DNA of 64,000 bases, taken from assembly GCA_903877135.1 (NCBI GenBank), contig CAIRCN010000034.1, positions 1-64,000 of the forward strand, given 5' to 3'. This stretch comes from an uncultured Opitutia bacterium (lineage in GTDB: Bacteria; Verrucomicrobiota; Verrucomicrobiia; Opitutales; Opitutaceae). Positions 36,797 through 46,442 of this stretch are shown here, piece after piece (the stretch's first letter is position 1; each line of letters begins with the position of its first letter). The position numbers and the translations under genes were made by a program. The notes beneath the pieces were generated by a model that had not been told where the DNA came from, ran no database searches, and was given only the letters and a program-made list of their open reading frames with translations.

Positions 36797-38011
36797 ATGA
36801 GCGACTCCGACCACCGCCCGATTGTTGATGAACCTCTGCCCCTCCCCCAGCGCTGGGGCGAGGCCGAACTCACTCGGCTGACCACCATGGTCGGACAGTC
36901 TTCACTCTTTTACTGGAAGGGTCCGCAAACCACGGCGCTGCTCGAGGAATTTCGCCGCCACTACCCGTTAAAACACTGCTTCCCATGCTCCTCGGGATCG
37001 GCGTCGTTGCACATCGCCGTCGCCGCACTGCGCCTGCGTCCTGGCGATGAGGTGGTTGTGCCTCCGATCACTGACATGGGCTCGCTCATCGGCATTCTCT
37101 ACCAGCAGGGCGTGCCGGTCTTTGCCGATCTTGATCCCCGCACCTACAACCTCGCGCCGGCCGCCGTGCGCGCGGCCATCACCCCGCGAACTCGTGCGAT
37201 CATGGCCGTGCATCTCGCGGGCAATCCCTGCGACCTCGCCGCCCTCAGCCTCATCGCCCGAGAGCACCATCTCGCTCTCATCGAAGACTGCGCCCAGTCT
37301 TGGGGAGCGCGCTGGCAGGACCAGCCAGTCGGCACCATCGGCGACTTCGGCTGCTACTCATTCAACGACTTCAAGCATGTCAGCTGTGGCGATGGCGGCA
37401 TGGTTGGCACCAACGACGACCAACGCGGCAACGGCCTCTCCCGCTGGGGCGACAAATTCTACAACCGCATCGTGGGCGGCCGTGACCCCGAGGAACTCGC
37501 GCCGAACTATCGCATGAGCGAACCGCAGGCGGCGGTCGCCGCCGCCCAACTCACCAAGCTCGCCGACATTGTCGCCCGCCGCCGTGACGCCGGCGATTTG
37601 CTCACGTCGTCGCTCACCGGCACTCTTGGTGTGGTTCCGCCGTTCGTTGCCCAAGGCAACACGCACAGCTACTGGTTTTACATGCTGCGCCTCGAACTCG
37701 CGCACTTCAAAGCCACCCGCGACGAAGTCGCCGCAGCTTTCCAAGCTGAAGGGATCGCGTGCGGCGCCGGCTACATTCCCCGCCCGGTCTACCGCTACCC
37801 GGTGTTCAGAAATCACAATTTTTTTGGTGGTGCGTGGCCAATCCGTGACGCCGGCTACACTTCGATGGATTACCGCACCGTCACCTGCCCCGTCGCTGAG
37901 GCGATCCTTGCCGATTGCATCGTCCTGCGCCTCAACGAGGCCATGCACGACGATTACATCCAAAAGGTCGCGCGCGCCGTTCGCACCGTGGCAGGCCGCC
38001 TCTTGCGTTAG
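36797..38011 (+). CDS. DegT/DnrJ/EryC1/StrS family PLP aminotransferase 1
   Basis: 404-residue sugar aminotransferase-type protein. The PLP Lys193 lies in SFNDFKHVSCGDGGM, with EDCAQSWGAR (about 163-172) upstream supplying the Asp that contacts the pyridine nitrogen, and CSSGSASLHIAV (about 64-75) for the phosphate. Enzymes of this family convert keto-sugars or keto-cyclitols to amino derivatives, usually from glutamate or glutamine. It is the third gene in a row with the two amidohydrolases. Its stop is 8 bases from the convergent sialidase-like gene. Function in either making or dismantling an amino sugar is inferred. Confidence 0.88.
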   Translation: MSDSDHRPIVDEPLPLPQRWGEAELTRLTTMVGQSSLFYWKGPQTTALLEEFRRHYPLKHCFPCSSGSASLHIAVAALRLRPGDEVVVPPITDMGSLIGILYQQGVPVFADLDPRTYNLAPAAVRAAITPRTRAIMAVHLAGNPCDLAALSLIAREHHLALIEDCAQSWGARWQDQPVGTIGDFGCYSFNDFKHVSCGDGGMVGTNDDQRGNGLSRWGDKFYNRIVGGRDPEELAPNYRMSEPQAAVAAAQLTKLADIVARRRDAGDLLTSSLTGTLGVVPPFVAQGNTHSYWFYMLRLELAHFKATRDEVAAAFQAEGIACGAGYIPRPVYRYPVFRNHNFFGGAWPIRDAGYTSMDYRTVTCPVAEAILADCIVLRLNEAMHDDYIQKVARAVRTVAGRLLR

Positions 38012-38019
38012 GCGCCCAC

Positions 38020-39168
38020 TTATTTGCGTTTCGCTTCCGCTTCCGGCGGGAGCCAGCGCACGACACCCATGTGGTAACGGTAATGTGCCGGGACGCCCCG
38101 GCAATAATACGCTGTGATCACTGTGCCATCGGCGGCGACCACCGTGGACGGATAGCCGCCATCCCTCCTCGGATCTGGCGCCCGCGGATGATCGCTCGAA
38201 TCCTCGAAATCGACCAGCATCGTTGGCGAAGACCAGCTTCGCGCCGTCGGATCGCCAAAACGCACCGCGACGCCCCAAAATCCGGGATTGCGCACGCCAT
38301 AGCTCAACAAAATCCGTCCATCATGCAGCCGCGTAAGATCCGCCGGATGCTGCCCAGACAAGGTGAGCGGCCCTTCGGGTTTCCAAGTGGCACCGTCATC
38401 GGTCGACCGGTAGGCGTCGAGGCACGAATTTTCTGCCCCACGCGCTGCTGCAAAGAGGTCTCCGTTTGCCAGCCGCAGCCAAGTCGTCTCGTTGTGCGCG
38501 CCGTCGCCTGCAACCACACCGCGCACGCGCCACGTTTTCCCTCGGTCGGCACTGGTGTAAAACCACACCTTGTCCCCGTAAAGCATCACGCCGATTTCGC
38601 CGCCCCCCAGCGGCGCGATGCAACCGAAGGGGGTCAGCGAATTGCCGTTGGCCTGCCGCGGAAGGTCGAGAGCCGCGTCGCGTTCCCAAGTGCGACCGTT
38701 GTCGTGCGACGCCGCAGGCACCGAGGGCAGCGTGCGCGCGTCCTTGAACACCGCGGGGAGTTTCGCCTCGTCGTCGAGCGTGCCCGTCCACGGCGGCAGA
38801 TACGGCCGCGGCCAGCCCGACAGCAGCACCACATAGGTGCCGTCGTCCAGCACACCCGCTGCGGCGTTCATCCGGTTCGTGCCCGGGGCATTAGGCACAG
38901 GCACACCGACACGATGCCAGGTGCGGCCGTTGTCCATGCTGTTCCAGCACTCGGCTGCTCCCTGCACAAAGCCGTGATTCGGGTATGGCCAGATTAGCGC
39001 GGAAATCTCCCCGTGCGGCAGCACTGTCAGTCGCGGCCAGGCACAGGCACTGTCGATCGCGATGTAGCGCTCGTAAAGCGGCAGCGCCGGCAACGCGCTA
39101 GGTGCGCCGTGCGCCGCCGCAAACATGATGCCGACCACCGCAACCGCGCTCAAATGGCGAAGCTTCAT
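38020..39168 (-). CDS. exported sialidase-like (BNR repeat) protein
   Basis: 382 residues from the ATG at 39168, 7 bases after the upstream aminotransferase stop. The signal peptide covers about 1-22 (MKLRHLSAVAVVGIMFAAAHG). Four Asp-box/BNR repeats are visible: SMDNGRTW, SHDNGRTW, SADRGKTW and STDDGATW, as in six-bladed sialidase propellers. An arginine-triad assignment is not possible by eye. It may be a sialidase, a related exo-glycosidase or a carbohydrate-binding propeller. Being in an operon with a DegT aminotransferase and near lyases and transporters suits a role in glycan use. Confidence 0.8.
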   Translation of the reverse strand: MKLRHLSAVAVVGIMFAAAHGAPSALPALPLYERYIAIDSACAWPRLTVLPHGEISALIWPYPNHGFVQGAAECWNSMDNGRTWHRVGVPVPNAPGTNRMNAAAGVLDDGTYVVLLSGWPRPYLPPWTGTLDDEAKLPAVFKDARTLPSVPAASHDNGRTWERDAALDLPRQANGNSLTPFGCIAPLGGGEIGVMLYGDKVWFYTSADRGKTWRVRGVVAGDGAHNETTWLRLANGDLFAAARGAENSCLDAYRSTDDGATWKPEGPLTLSGQHPADLTRLHDGRILLSYGVRNPGFWGVAVRFGDPTARSWSSPTMLVDFEDSSDHPRAPDPRRDGGYPSTVVAADGTVITAYYCRGVPAHYRYHMGVVRWLPPEAEAKRK

Positions 39169-39175
39169 CAACGAA

Positions 39176-40414
39176 TCAGCCGCAGACTTCACAGTGCACC
39201 GCGATGATCGAGTCGGCGATGTAATCGGCGTCCTCGGCGGTGTAGAGCCAGCCGATCGGCAGCGCGATGAAGCGCTTCGTCAGTTCCTCTGTGCGCGGAA
39301 AATCCTCCGCGCGATAACCCTGTGCCGGCCACTCCTTGAACTCCCGAAACGGCGACGCCGCCGGTGCGTGCGCAAGCCCCGTCTTCACATAATCGCGGTT
39401 GTATTGGGGGTAGGTGCCGGTGCGCTGGCCGCAGTTCACATTGAGTGCATCGAGTTTGTCGCGGAACGGCGCCACGAGCGCGGGATCGTCGAGCATCAAG
39501 TAAATCTCGAAACCGAAATCGCCTGCCGGGTCCGGCACGCGTCGAAGCGACAACCCCTTTAGTCCCGCGAGCCGCGGCACGATACGCGACTGCAGCGCCC
39601 GGCAATGCTGCCACATTTTATCCACCTTCCGCAGTTGCGCGAGGGCCACCGCGGCGGTGAGTTCAGACATCCGAAACTGACCGCCCGCAAACGCAGGTTC
39701 CCGCGGCGGCACTATCGCCGCGTGATAGGGCCGGTAGTTCCCCAAGTCGTGGTAACGCACCGCCCGCTCATAGAGTCGCTGGTCGCGGGTCGTTACCATG
39801 CCGCCCTCGCCCGACGTCGCGACCTTATTGTATTGGAAACTGTAGGTGGCGATATCGCTCCACGTCCCAATGTGGCGGCCGCGGTAGCGCGTGCCCAGCG
39901 ACTGCGCACAATCCTCGATCACATAAATACCTCGCCGATGCGCTTCGAGTTGGATCGCCTCCATCTCGGCCGCAACACCCTGATAGTGGATGACCATCAC
40001 GGCTCTGGTGCGCGGCGTCACCAGCCGGGCGATCTCGTGGGGATCAAGGTTGAGGGTGTCGTTGATCTCGGCGAGCACCGGTCGCGCGCCGACCCGCACG
40101 ATACTGGTGAAGCAAGCGATCCAGCTCCAGGCGTTGACGATCACTTCGTCGCCCGGACCGATCCCCGCCGCCGCCATCGCCACCTCGAGCGCCGCCGATC
40201 CGCTCGTGACCGCGAGCGCATAGTCGGTGCCGATATACTCGCGAAATTCTTTCTCAAACTGCGCGGCCATCGGCGGTGTCGGCTTGAAATCCGAGCCGTA
40301 GTATCTGAACGGCTCCTTGCGGCGCAGGACATCCAGCACAAGGGCTTCTTCTTCAGCGCCGATCGCAGCGGCGCCCAGACCGGGTTTGGGACGGGGACGG
40401 AGGGGAGTCGGCAT
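39176..40414 (-). CDS. DegT/DnrJ/EryC1/StrS family PLP aminotransferase 2
   Basis: 412 residues from the ATG at 40414, which has a GAAGAGAG ribosome-binding-like stretch upstream. PLP Lys197 lies in SFQYNKVATSGEGGM, EDCAQSLGTRY (about 167-177) precedes it, and VTSGSAALEVAM (about 69-80) binds phosphate. It is longer at the C-terminus than aminotransferase 1 and only moderately similar, so it should use a different substrate. It heads an operon with the sialidase-like gene and is divergent from the first of the three propeller-like genes. Candidate reaction: transamination of a keto-sugar or keto-cyclitol. Confidence 0.87.
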   Translation of the reverse strand: MPTPLRPRPKPGLGAAAIGAEEEALVLDVLRRKEPFRYYGSDFKPTPPMAAQFEKEFREYIGTDYALAVTSGSAALEVAMAAAGIGPGDEVIVNAWSWIACFTSIVRVGARPVLAEINDTLNLDPHEIARLVTPRTRAVMVIHYQGVAAEMEAIQLEAHRRGIYVIEDCAQSLGTRYRGRHIGTWSDIATYSFQYNKVATSGEGGMVTTRDQRLYERAVRYHDLGNYRPYHAAIVPPREPAFAGGQFRMSELTAAVALAQLRKVDKMWQHCRALQSRIVPRLAGLKGLSLRRVPDPAGDFGFEIYLMLDDPALVAPFRDKLDALNVNCGQRTGTYPQYNRDYVKTGLAHAPAASPFREFKEWPAQGYRAEDFPRTEELTKRFIALPIGWLYTAEDADYIADSIIAVHCEVCG

Positions 40415-40519
40415 GACAACTCTCTTCTCTAAGAAATCTCTTGGAACGGCAAGTGTGCGTCGTTGAATAAACAGGAAAATCGCGTTGCTGCTCGCTTCGC
40501 GCCGACATTTTTTGACCGC

Positions 40520-42511
40520 ATGAATCCGCGCCGTGCCCACGGAGTCACCTCTCCCCTCGTTCGCGACCTTGGCGTTCCAGTCAAGGGCGTGTGCTGGGCG
40601 CGCCTGCATCCCGGAAAAACCGCCGCCGGGCGCGATTCGCTTCTGGCCTCGATGAGCCAGAACAATGGCGGTCTATTTGTCATCGATATCGACCTCGAGA
40701 CCGGCCACTGCACGCAGTTCCAAGTCCACGACGGCGCGCGCTCCACCTTCGCTGCCGCCTCGTTCCGCTCGTTGCTCACCGGAATTCTCTACATCGTCTC
40801 CGGCTGGGACGGCCACCTGCACCGCTTCGACACCACCCGCTCCGAGCGCGGTCTTGAGGACCTCGGCCGCATCTACGACACTCCCGGCGACATCGCTCCG
40901 CTTGGTATTAGCGAAGGCCCTGACGGCATTCTCTGGATAGGCACTTACCCTGGCGCGAGCCTCACCAAATTCAATCCCGCCACCAGCGGCTTCACGCATT
41001 TTGGCAGGTGCGACGAAACTGACAACTATCTCTATCCACTCGCTGGCGACGACAGTTCACTCGCCGGCATCGTGAAATTCGGTCGCCAGCACCTGCTCGT
41101 CATTGACCCCAAGACCGGCGAGCACCGCGAAGTTGGCCCCTCTGTTACCGATCCCACCGACAAGGCGCAATTCCTGAAATTCTTCAAGGGCACCGACCGC
41201 CGCCTCTATCTCGATTCGCACGCCGGAAAATTCCGCGTCGACGGCATGAACCTTACGCCTGTCGATGAGTTGCCCGCGCCGCTCCCCGGCATTCACGCCA
41301 CCTACAAGCACGCCTACCAGGCACCTGCCGAGATGCCTGGCGGTTGGACCGCTCATTTCCTCGACGACAACATCAACGGCACCGGCACGCCGCGCAACGT
41401 TCTCCTCGTCAACCGCGACCCGCTCGTCCCCAGCCGCCGCCTGCTTCTCGACTGGGTTGGCAGTGGCTCCAACCTGCACGTTTTCGACATTGGCCCCGGC
41501 GGCGACATTTTCGGCACGAGCTACATGCCCAATCGCCTCTTTCGCGCCAAACCCGACGGCCGTGAAATCGCCGACCTCGGTGAACACACCTTCGCCGGAG
41601 GCGAAGCCTACTCGCTCGCGACGCTCGATGGCAAAGTTTACCTTGGCTCCTACCCCGAATCGCGCCTCTCCGTTTACGACCCTACGAAACCCGTCCACTT
41701 CGGCACTGGCCCCAACGACAATCCACGCGACCTCGGCCGGCTCGACGCCATCGGCTTCCGCCCTAACGTCCTGCTCACGACGCCTGACGGCCGCCTCTGG
41801 ATGGGCTCAAGTCCCGACTACGGACTCTACGGCGGCCCGTTCGCGTGGTTCGATCCGAAGACCGGCGCGAAAAGATCCCACCGCCACGTCGTCGCCAATC
41901 TGTCGCCCGCCTCGGGCCTCTATCTGCCCGAGTTGAAACAAATTCTCCTCGGCCTCAGTATCGAGCCCGGCACCGGCATGCCGGTGAAAAAGAATCTGCT
42001 CAACGGCGCCTTCTCCTTCTGGGATCCGGCGAAAGACGAACTCGTCTGGTCCGGCGACCTCGGCCTCGACAACCTCGCCGACATCACCTCGCTCGCGCCT
42101 GCTGGCGGCGGCTACGTTTACGCGCTCATCGGCCGCGGCGACCACATTCTCACCGCTGGCGCGCCGGAGATTCGCCCCCGACTCGCGCTCATTGATCCAG
42201 CGAAACGCACCGTCGTCGCCTCCGCCTGGTTGCCTGAGGATTTCGGCCCGCTCTCGTGGCACGGCTATTTCTCGCTCCGCGTCGGACCGGGCGGCGTGGT
42301 TTATGGCGTGACCGGTTACTGCGTTTTCCGCATCGGGCCCGGCACCTGCGACCTCAAGCGTGTCTGGCAGCTCGACCAGCCAAAGAAGCGCCCCGGCACC
42401 GTCTGGCTCACCGCGTCCTCGACCAACGTCATCGACGTCGTCGGGCCCATCATCGGCCACCAGTTCTACTTCGCCACCGGCTGGCGCCTCCGCACACTCA
42501 CGCTACCTTGA
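40520..42511 (+). CDS. tandem propeller-like protein A (unknown function)
   Basis: 663 residues from the ATG at 40520. The frame is open to a TTG at 40463, but similarity to its paralogs starts at residue about 13 (VRDLGVPVKGVCWARLHPG). No signal peptide is seen. Repeated strand-turn units of the kind 'DGxLWIGTYPGASLTKFNP' and 'GKVYLGSYPESRLSVYDP' suggest a beta-propeller related to SMP-30 or streptogramin-lyase-like folds. The invariant blocks among the three paralogs are SQNNGGLFVIDIDL (about 50), ERGLEDLG (about 112), a Y-L-Y-P segment (about 172), and the C-terminal FYFATGWRLRTLTLP. I do not recognise a named family or catalytic site. It is the first gene of a five-gene operon. Confidence 0.8.
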   Translation: MNPRRAHGVTSPLVRDLGVPVKGVCWARLHPGKTAAGRDSLLASMSQNNGGLFVIDIDLETGHCTQFQVHDGARSTFAAASFRSLLTGILYIVSGWDGHLHRFDTTRSERGLEDLGRIYDTPGDIAPLGISEGPDGILWIGTYPGASLTKFNPATSGFTHFGRCDETDNYLYPLAGDDSSLAGIVKFGRQHLLVIDPKTGEHREVGPSVTDPTDKAQFLKFFKGTDRRLYLDSHAGKFRVDGMNLTPVDELPAPLPGIHATYKHAYQAPAEMPGGWTAHFLDDNINGTGTPRNVLLVNRDPLVPSRRLLLDWVGSGSNLHVFDIGPGGDIFGTSYMPNRLFRAKPDGREIADLGEHTFAGGEAYSLATLDGKVYLGSYPESRLSVYDPTKPVHFGTGPNDNPRDLGRLDAIGFRPNVLLTTPDGRLWMGSSPDYGLYGGPFAWFDPKTGAKRSHRHVVANLSPASGLYLPELKQILLGLSIEPGTGMPVKKNLLNGAFSFWDPAKDELVWSGDLGLDNLADITSLAPAGGGYVYALIGRGDHILTAGAPEIRPRLALIDPAKRTVVASAWLPEDFGPLSWHGYFSLRVGPGGVVYGVTGYCVFRIGPGTCDLKRVWQLDQPKKRPGTVWLTASSTNVIDVVGPIIGHQFYFATGWRLRTLTLP

Positions 42512-42533
42512 TTTTTCCCGGCAACAATTCCTC

Positions 42534-44528
42534 ATGAAACTCCTCTGCGTCCTCGCCGCACTCTGCATGTCCCTCGCCACTTCCCTCGCCTCCGAACCCG
42601 TCGTCCGCGAACTCGGCGTGCCCGTGAAGGCCGTCAACTGGGTCCGCCTTCATCCCGGCCGCGGCCCCGACGGCAAGGCGTCGCTCCTCGGCTCGATGGG
42701 CCAGAACAACGGCGGCCTCTTCGTCCTCGATATCGATCTCGCGACCGGTCACTGCCGGCAGTTCAACGCGCCTTCGGCCAAACAGCAGTATCCTACCGTG
42801 TCGTTTCGCAGCCCGCACACCGGCGCGCTCTACATAGGCGCCCACGCCGACGGCCACCTTCTGCGCTACGACCCAGCGCATGCAGAACGCGGCCTCGAGG
42901 ACCTAGGCGCCATCGACGGCGACCATGCCACTTTTCCTACCGGCATCACCGAGGCGCCTGACGGCACGCTCTGGATCGGTGGCTATCCCGACTGCACCCT
43001 CACGCATTTCGATCCGGCCACCAGAGTGTTCACGCGCTTCGGTATGATGGATGACACCGACAAATATCTCTACCCGATCTGCGGCGCCGATGGCACGATC
43101 GCCGCAGTTTCGAAGGTCGTGCATCCGCACCTGATCGTGTTCGATCCCAAAACCGGATCGCACAAGACCGTCGGCCCCGTGACCTCGCCCGAGGACAAAG
43201 CGCAGCGCCTGCTCTTTTTCAAAGGACTCGACGGCCTACTCTATCTCGACACGCATATCGGCAAATTCCGCGTGTGCGGCCAGGACTTGGAGCCGGTCAC
43301 CTACCTGCCCCAGGCCATGCCCGGAATTCAGGCGACCTACAAACACAGCTATCAGGAGGTCCTGCCGATGCCCGACGGCGTAATCGCCATGTGGGACGAC
43401 GGCGATGACGGCGCGGGAACTTTCCGCACCGTCCGCCTCACCAGCACCAACCCCACCGTCGCCCCGCGTCTCCTGCCGCTCGACTGGCAGGGCGGTGGCT
43501 CGAATCTCTTCGTCCTGCACCGCGGCCACGACGGCAACATCTACGGCTCGAGCTTTCTGCCCGAGCACATCTTCCGCTGTGCGCCCGACGGCTCCGGCAT
43601 GATCAACCTCGGCCGTTGCAGCCTGATGCTCGGTGAAGCCTACACCATCGGCAGCTTTAGCGACGGCACGATGGCGTTCGGCTCCTATCCACACGCCAAC
43701 ATTTCCCTCTACGATCCCCGCCGACCCTGGCATTTTAGCGCCGACGTCGATGGCAACCCGCGCGACATTGGCCGGCTCGACGACGTCGGCATCCGCCCGG
43801 TCGGAATGGCCATCGTCCCCGCGCTCGCTCAGCCCGACGGCACCACCGTGCCCGAGCGCCTGTGGGTCGGCTCGCTGCCCGACTATGGCACATGGGGCGG
43901 CACGCTCGCGTGGCTCGATCCCAAGACCTTGAAATTCGCCAGCCACCGCAACCTGATCCCCGAGACCGCGCCAGTCTCACTGCTCTGGCTACCCGCGATG
44001 AAACAACTGCTCATCGGCCTCAGCATCGATGGCGGCACCGGCACGAAGCCCAAGGCCAGCCACGGCGCCTTCGTGCTCTGGGATCCCATCAACGACCGGC
44101 CCCTTTACACCGGCGACTTTGGCCTCGCCAATCTGGCCGACGTCGTCGCGCTCGCCCCTGCCGGGGACGGCCGGGTGTATGCTTTGCTCGGCCACACGCG
44201 CTGGACCGCTGAGCAACTCGGCGCTGAGGCGGGCCCGACCCGTCTCGCGCTGATCGACCCCGCTGCGCACAAGGTGCTCGCCGTCGCTCCGCTGCCCCCA
44301 GAGTTCGGCCGGATGCCTGAGCAAATCCAGTTCTGCATTTTCCCCGGCCCCAACGGCGTCTACGGCATCACCGAGCGCACGCTCTACCGCATCAAACCCG
44401 GCACCTGCGACGTCGAGGCGGTCTGGCGCGCCCCCGCAGGCGACCAGCTCGACACGCCCGGCCCGTGGATCGGAAAGACGTTCTACTTCGCGACCGGCTG
44501 GCGGCTGCGCACGCTCACGCTGCCTTGA
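42534..44528 (+). CDS. tandem propeller-like protein B, exported (unknown function)
   Basis: 664 residues from the ATG at 42534, 22 bases after protein A. It is the only one of the three with a clear signal peptide (about 1-19, MKLLCVLAALCMSLATSLA, cleavage before SEP). The mature part aligns with protein A from VRELGVPVKAVNWVRLHPG onward and shares its blocks (GQNNGGLFVLDIDL, ERGLEDLG, KYLYPICG and the C-terminal FYFATGWRLRTLTLP). The nucleotide sequence at the 3' ends of genes A and B is also very alike, so these two are the more recent duplicates. The presence of a leader suggests the paralogs act on both sides of the membrane. Confidence 0.82.
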   Translation: MKLLCVLAALCMSLATSLASEPVVRELGVPVKAVNWVRLHPGRGPDGKASLLGSMGQNNGGLFVLDIDLATGHCRQFNAPSAKQQYPTVSFRSPHTGALYIGAHADGHLLRYDPAHAERGLEDLGAIDGDHATFPTGITEAPDGTLWIGGYPDCTLTHFDPATRVFTRFGMMDDTDKYLYPICGADGTIAAVSKVVHPHLIVFDPKTGSHKTVGPVTSPEDKAQRLLFFKGLDGLLYLDTHIGKFRVCGQDLEPVTYLPQAMPGIQATYKHSYQEVLPMPDGVIAMWDDGDDGAGTFRTVRLTSTNPTVAPRLLPLDWQGGGSNLFVLHRGHDGNIYGSSFLPEHIFRCAPDGSGMINLGRCSLMLGEAYTIGSFSDGTMAFGSYPHANISLYDPRRPWHFSADVDGNPRDIGRLDDVGIRPVGMAIVPALAQPDGTTVPERLWVGSLPDYGTWGGTLAWLDPKTLKFASHRNLIPETAPVSLLWLPAMKQLLIGLSIDGGTGTKPKASHGAFVLWDPINDRPLYTGDFGLANLADVVALAPAGDGRVYALLGHTRWTAEQLGAEAGPTRLALIDPAAHKVLAVAPLPPEFGRMPEQIQFCIFPGPNGVYGITERTLYRIKPGTCDVEAVWRAPAGDQLDTPGPWIGKTFYFATGWRLRTLTLP

Positions 44529-46432
44529 ACGCCTTTGTCGAACTCGGCGTGCCGGTGAAAGGCATCAACTGGGTGCGGCTGCATCCGGGGCAAACTGCAG
44601 ACGGCCGCCCGTCGCTGCTTGCCTCAATGGGCCAGAACAACGGCGGCCTCTTCGTTCTCGATATCGACCTCGCCACCGGACACTGCCGGCAATTCCCCGT
44701 CGGTCTCGTCGGCGCCGATTACCCGAGCGCGTCGATGCGCAGCCTGCGCACGGGCGCGCTCTATGTCGGCTCCGCGTGGTCCGGACATCTGCACCGCTTC
44801 GATCCCGCGCACTCCGGGCGCGGCCTCGAAGACCTCGGTGCCGTCGATCCCGAACTGGCGACGTTTCCCACCGGCATTCAGGAGGCGCCGGACGGCTCGA
44901 TCTGGATCGGCGCCTACCCGGGCGCGTGCCTCACGCGCTTCGATCCGGGCAGCGGCCGTTTCACGCGCCACGGCCGCATGGACCCGGTCGAAAAATACCT
45001 CTACCCGCTCTGCGGCGACGATGGCACGGTCGTCACGCAGGTGAAGATGATCCGTTACCGTCTCGAGGCCATCGATCCGCGCACGGGCGAACACCGCGCC
45101 GTCGGTCCGGCACTCGACGAGCCGACCAATCCGTCCCGCCGTTTCATCTTCTTCAAAGGCACCGACGGTCTCCTTTACCTCGAATGCGACCAAGTTAACT
45201 TCCGCCTCGCCGGCTTCGCCGCCATCCCGGTCGACCGCGTGCCGCCGCAGATGCCGGGCATCCATTCCACGATCAAACACGGCTATCAGGAACCCGTCCT
45301 CATGCCCGGCGGCCTGCGCGCAGCGCTCACCGATGAGGAAGCCGGCATCTTCCGCACGCTTCGCCTCACGTCTGCCAATTCCGCTGTCCCGACTCGCGAG
45401 GTCACGCTCGACTGGCAGGGCGGCGGCACGAAGATTTTCCTGATTCACCTCGGTCCGGACCGCCGCATCTACGGGTCGAGCTACATGCCCGAGCACCTAT
45501 TCCGCTGTGAACTCGACGGCACAGGCATGACCGACCTCGGCCAGTGCAGCCTCTCGCTTGGCGACGCCCACTCGATGATCAATTATGGCGACGGCCTCAT
45601 GGCGATCGCCTCCTATCCCGCAGCGCGCGTCTCGCTCTACGATCCGCGCCAGCCTTTTCGTTTCGGACTCGGCCCTGGCAGCAATCCCCTCGACCTCGGC
45701 AGCCTCGACGACGGCGAGATCGCTTACCGGCCACACACAATGGCAACTTCGCCCGACGGCCGCATCTGGATCGGCTCCGTGCCCAACTACGGTCTACGCA
45801 GCGGCCCGCTCGCCTGCTATGATCCGAAAACCGGTCACCGCAAAACTCACCGCGAACTGGTGCCCGACGCTTCGCCCAACTGCATGCTGTGGCTGCCGGC
45901 GCTGAACCAGATGCTCATCGGCCTCGGCACCGAGGAAGGCAGCGGCGTGCAGGTAAAACGCGACGCCGGCGCCTTCGTGCTCTGGGACACCGAGCGCGAC
46001 CAGCTCGCCTACGCGGGCGACTTCGGCGTCGCCAACCTTGCCGATGTCGTCTCGCTGGCACCCGCCGACCGCGACGGCCTCGTCTACGCACTCAGCGCCC
46101 GTCCGGCCTATCTCGTCGTCGATTTCGGCGCGAAACCTGCGCCGACGCAGCTCCTGCTCCTCAATCCCGCCCGCCGTGCCGTGGTGGCCAGATCACCCGT
46201 GCCACCGGAGGCCGGGCCACTGCCCGTATTCAGTTACGACATCCTGCGCACCGGCGACGACGGAGCGATCTACCTCGTGTTGGCCACCGGCGTGTTCCGC
46301 GTCACACCCGGCACCTGCGAACTCACGCCCGTCTGGAAAATGCCCGCCGACACTATCGACTCTGCCGGCCCCTTGGTCGGACGCCGCCTCTTCTTCGCCA
46401 CGGGATGGAACCTGCGCTGCGTCGATATTTAA
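44525..46432 (+). CDS. tandem propeller-like protein C (unknown function), TTG start
   Basis: 635 residues from a TTG at 44525 that overlaps the stop of gene B (TTGA). The protein begins almost directly with the paralog core (NAFVELGVPVKGINWVRLHPG), so no leader is possible. It shares GQNNGGLFVLDIDL, GRGLEDLG and KYLYPLCGDDGT. Its C-terminus differs (FFATGWNLRCVDI), marking it as the most diverged copy. An upstream ATG-type start would lie inside gene B. The coupled start implies translation dependent on gene B. The orphan sugar-binding protein gene follows 10 bases later. Confidence 0.8.
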   Translation: MNAFVELGVPVKGINWVRLHPGQTADGRPSLLASMGQNNGGLFVLDIDLATGHCRQFPVGLVGADYPSASMRSLRTGALYVGSAWSGHLHRFDPAHSGRGLEDLGAVDPELATFPTGIQEAPDGSIWIGAYPGACLTRFDPGSGRFTRHGRMDPVEKYLYPLCGDDGTVVTQVKMIRYRLEAIDPRTGEHRAVGPALDEPTNPSRRFIFFKGTDGLLYLECDQVNFRLAGFAAIPVDRVPPQMPGIHSTIKHGYQEPVLMPGGLRAALTDEEAGIFRTLRLTSANSAVPTREVTLDWQGGGTKIFLIHLGPDRRIYGSSYMPEHLFRCELDGTGMTDLGQCSLSLGDAHSMINYGDGLMAIASYPAARVSLYDPRQPFRFGLGPGSNPLDLGSLDDGEIAYRPHTMATSPDGRIWIGSVPNYGLRSGPLACYDPKTGHRKTHRELVPDASPNCMLWLPALNQMLIGLGTEEGSGVQVKRDAGAFVLWDTERDQLAYAGDFGVANLADVVSLAPADRDGLVYALSARPAYLVVDFGAKPAPTQLLLLNPARRAVVARSPVPPEAGPLPVFSYDILRTGDDGAIYLVLATGVFRVTPGTCELTPVWKMPADTIDSAGPLVGRRLFFATGWNLRCVDI

Positions 46433-46442
46433 CCTCACTGCC

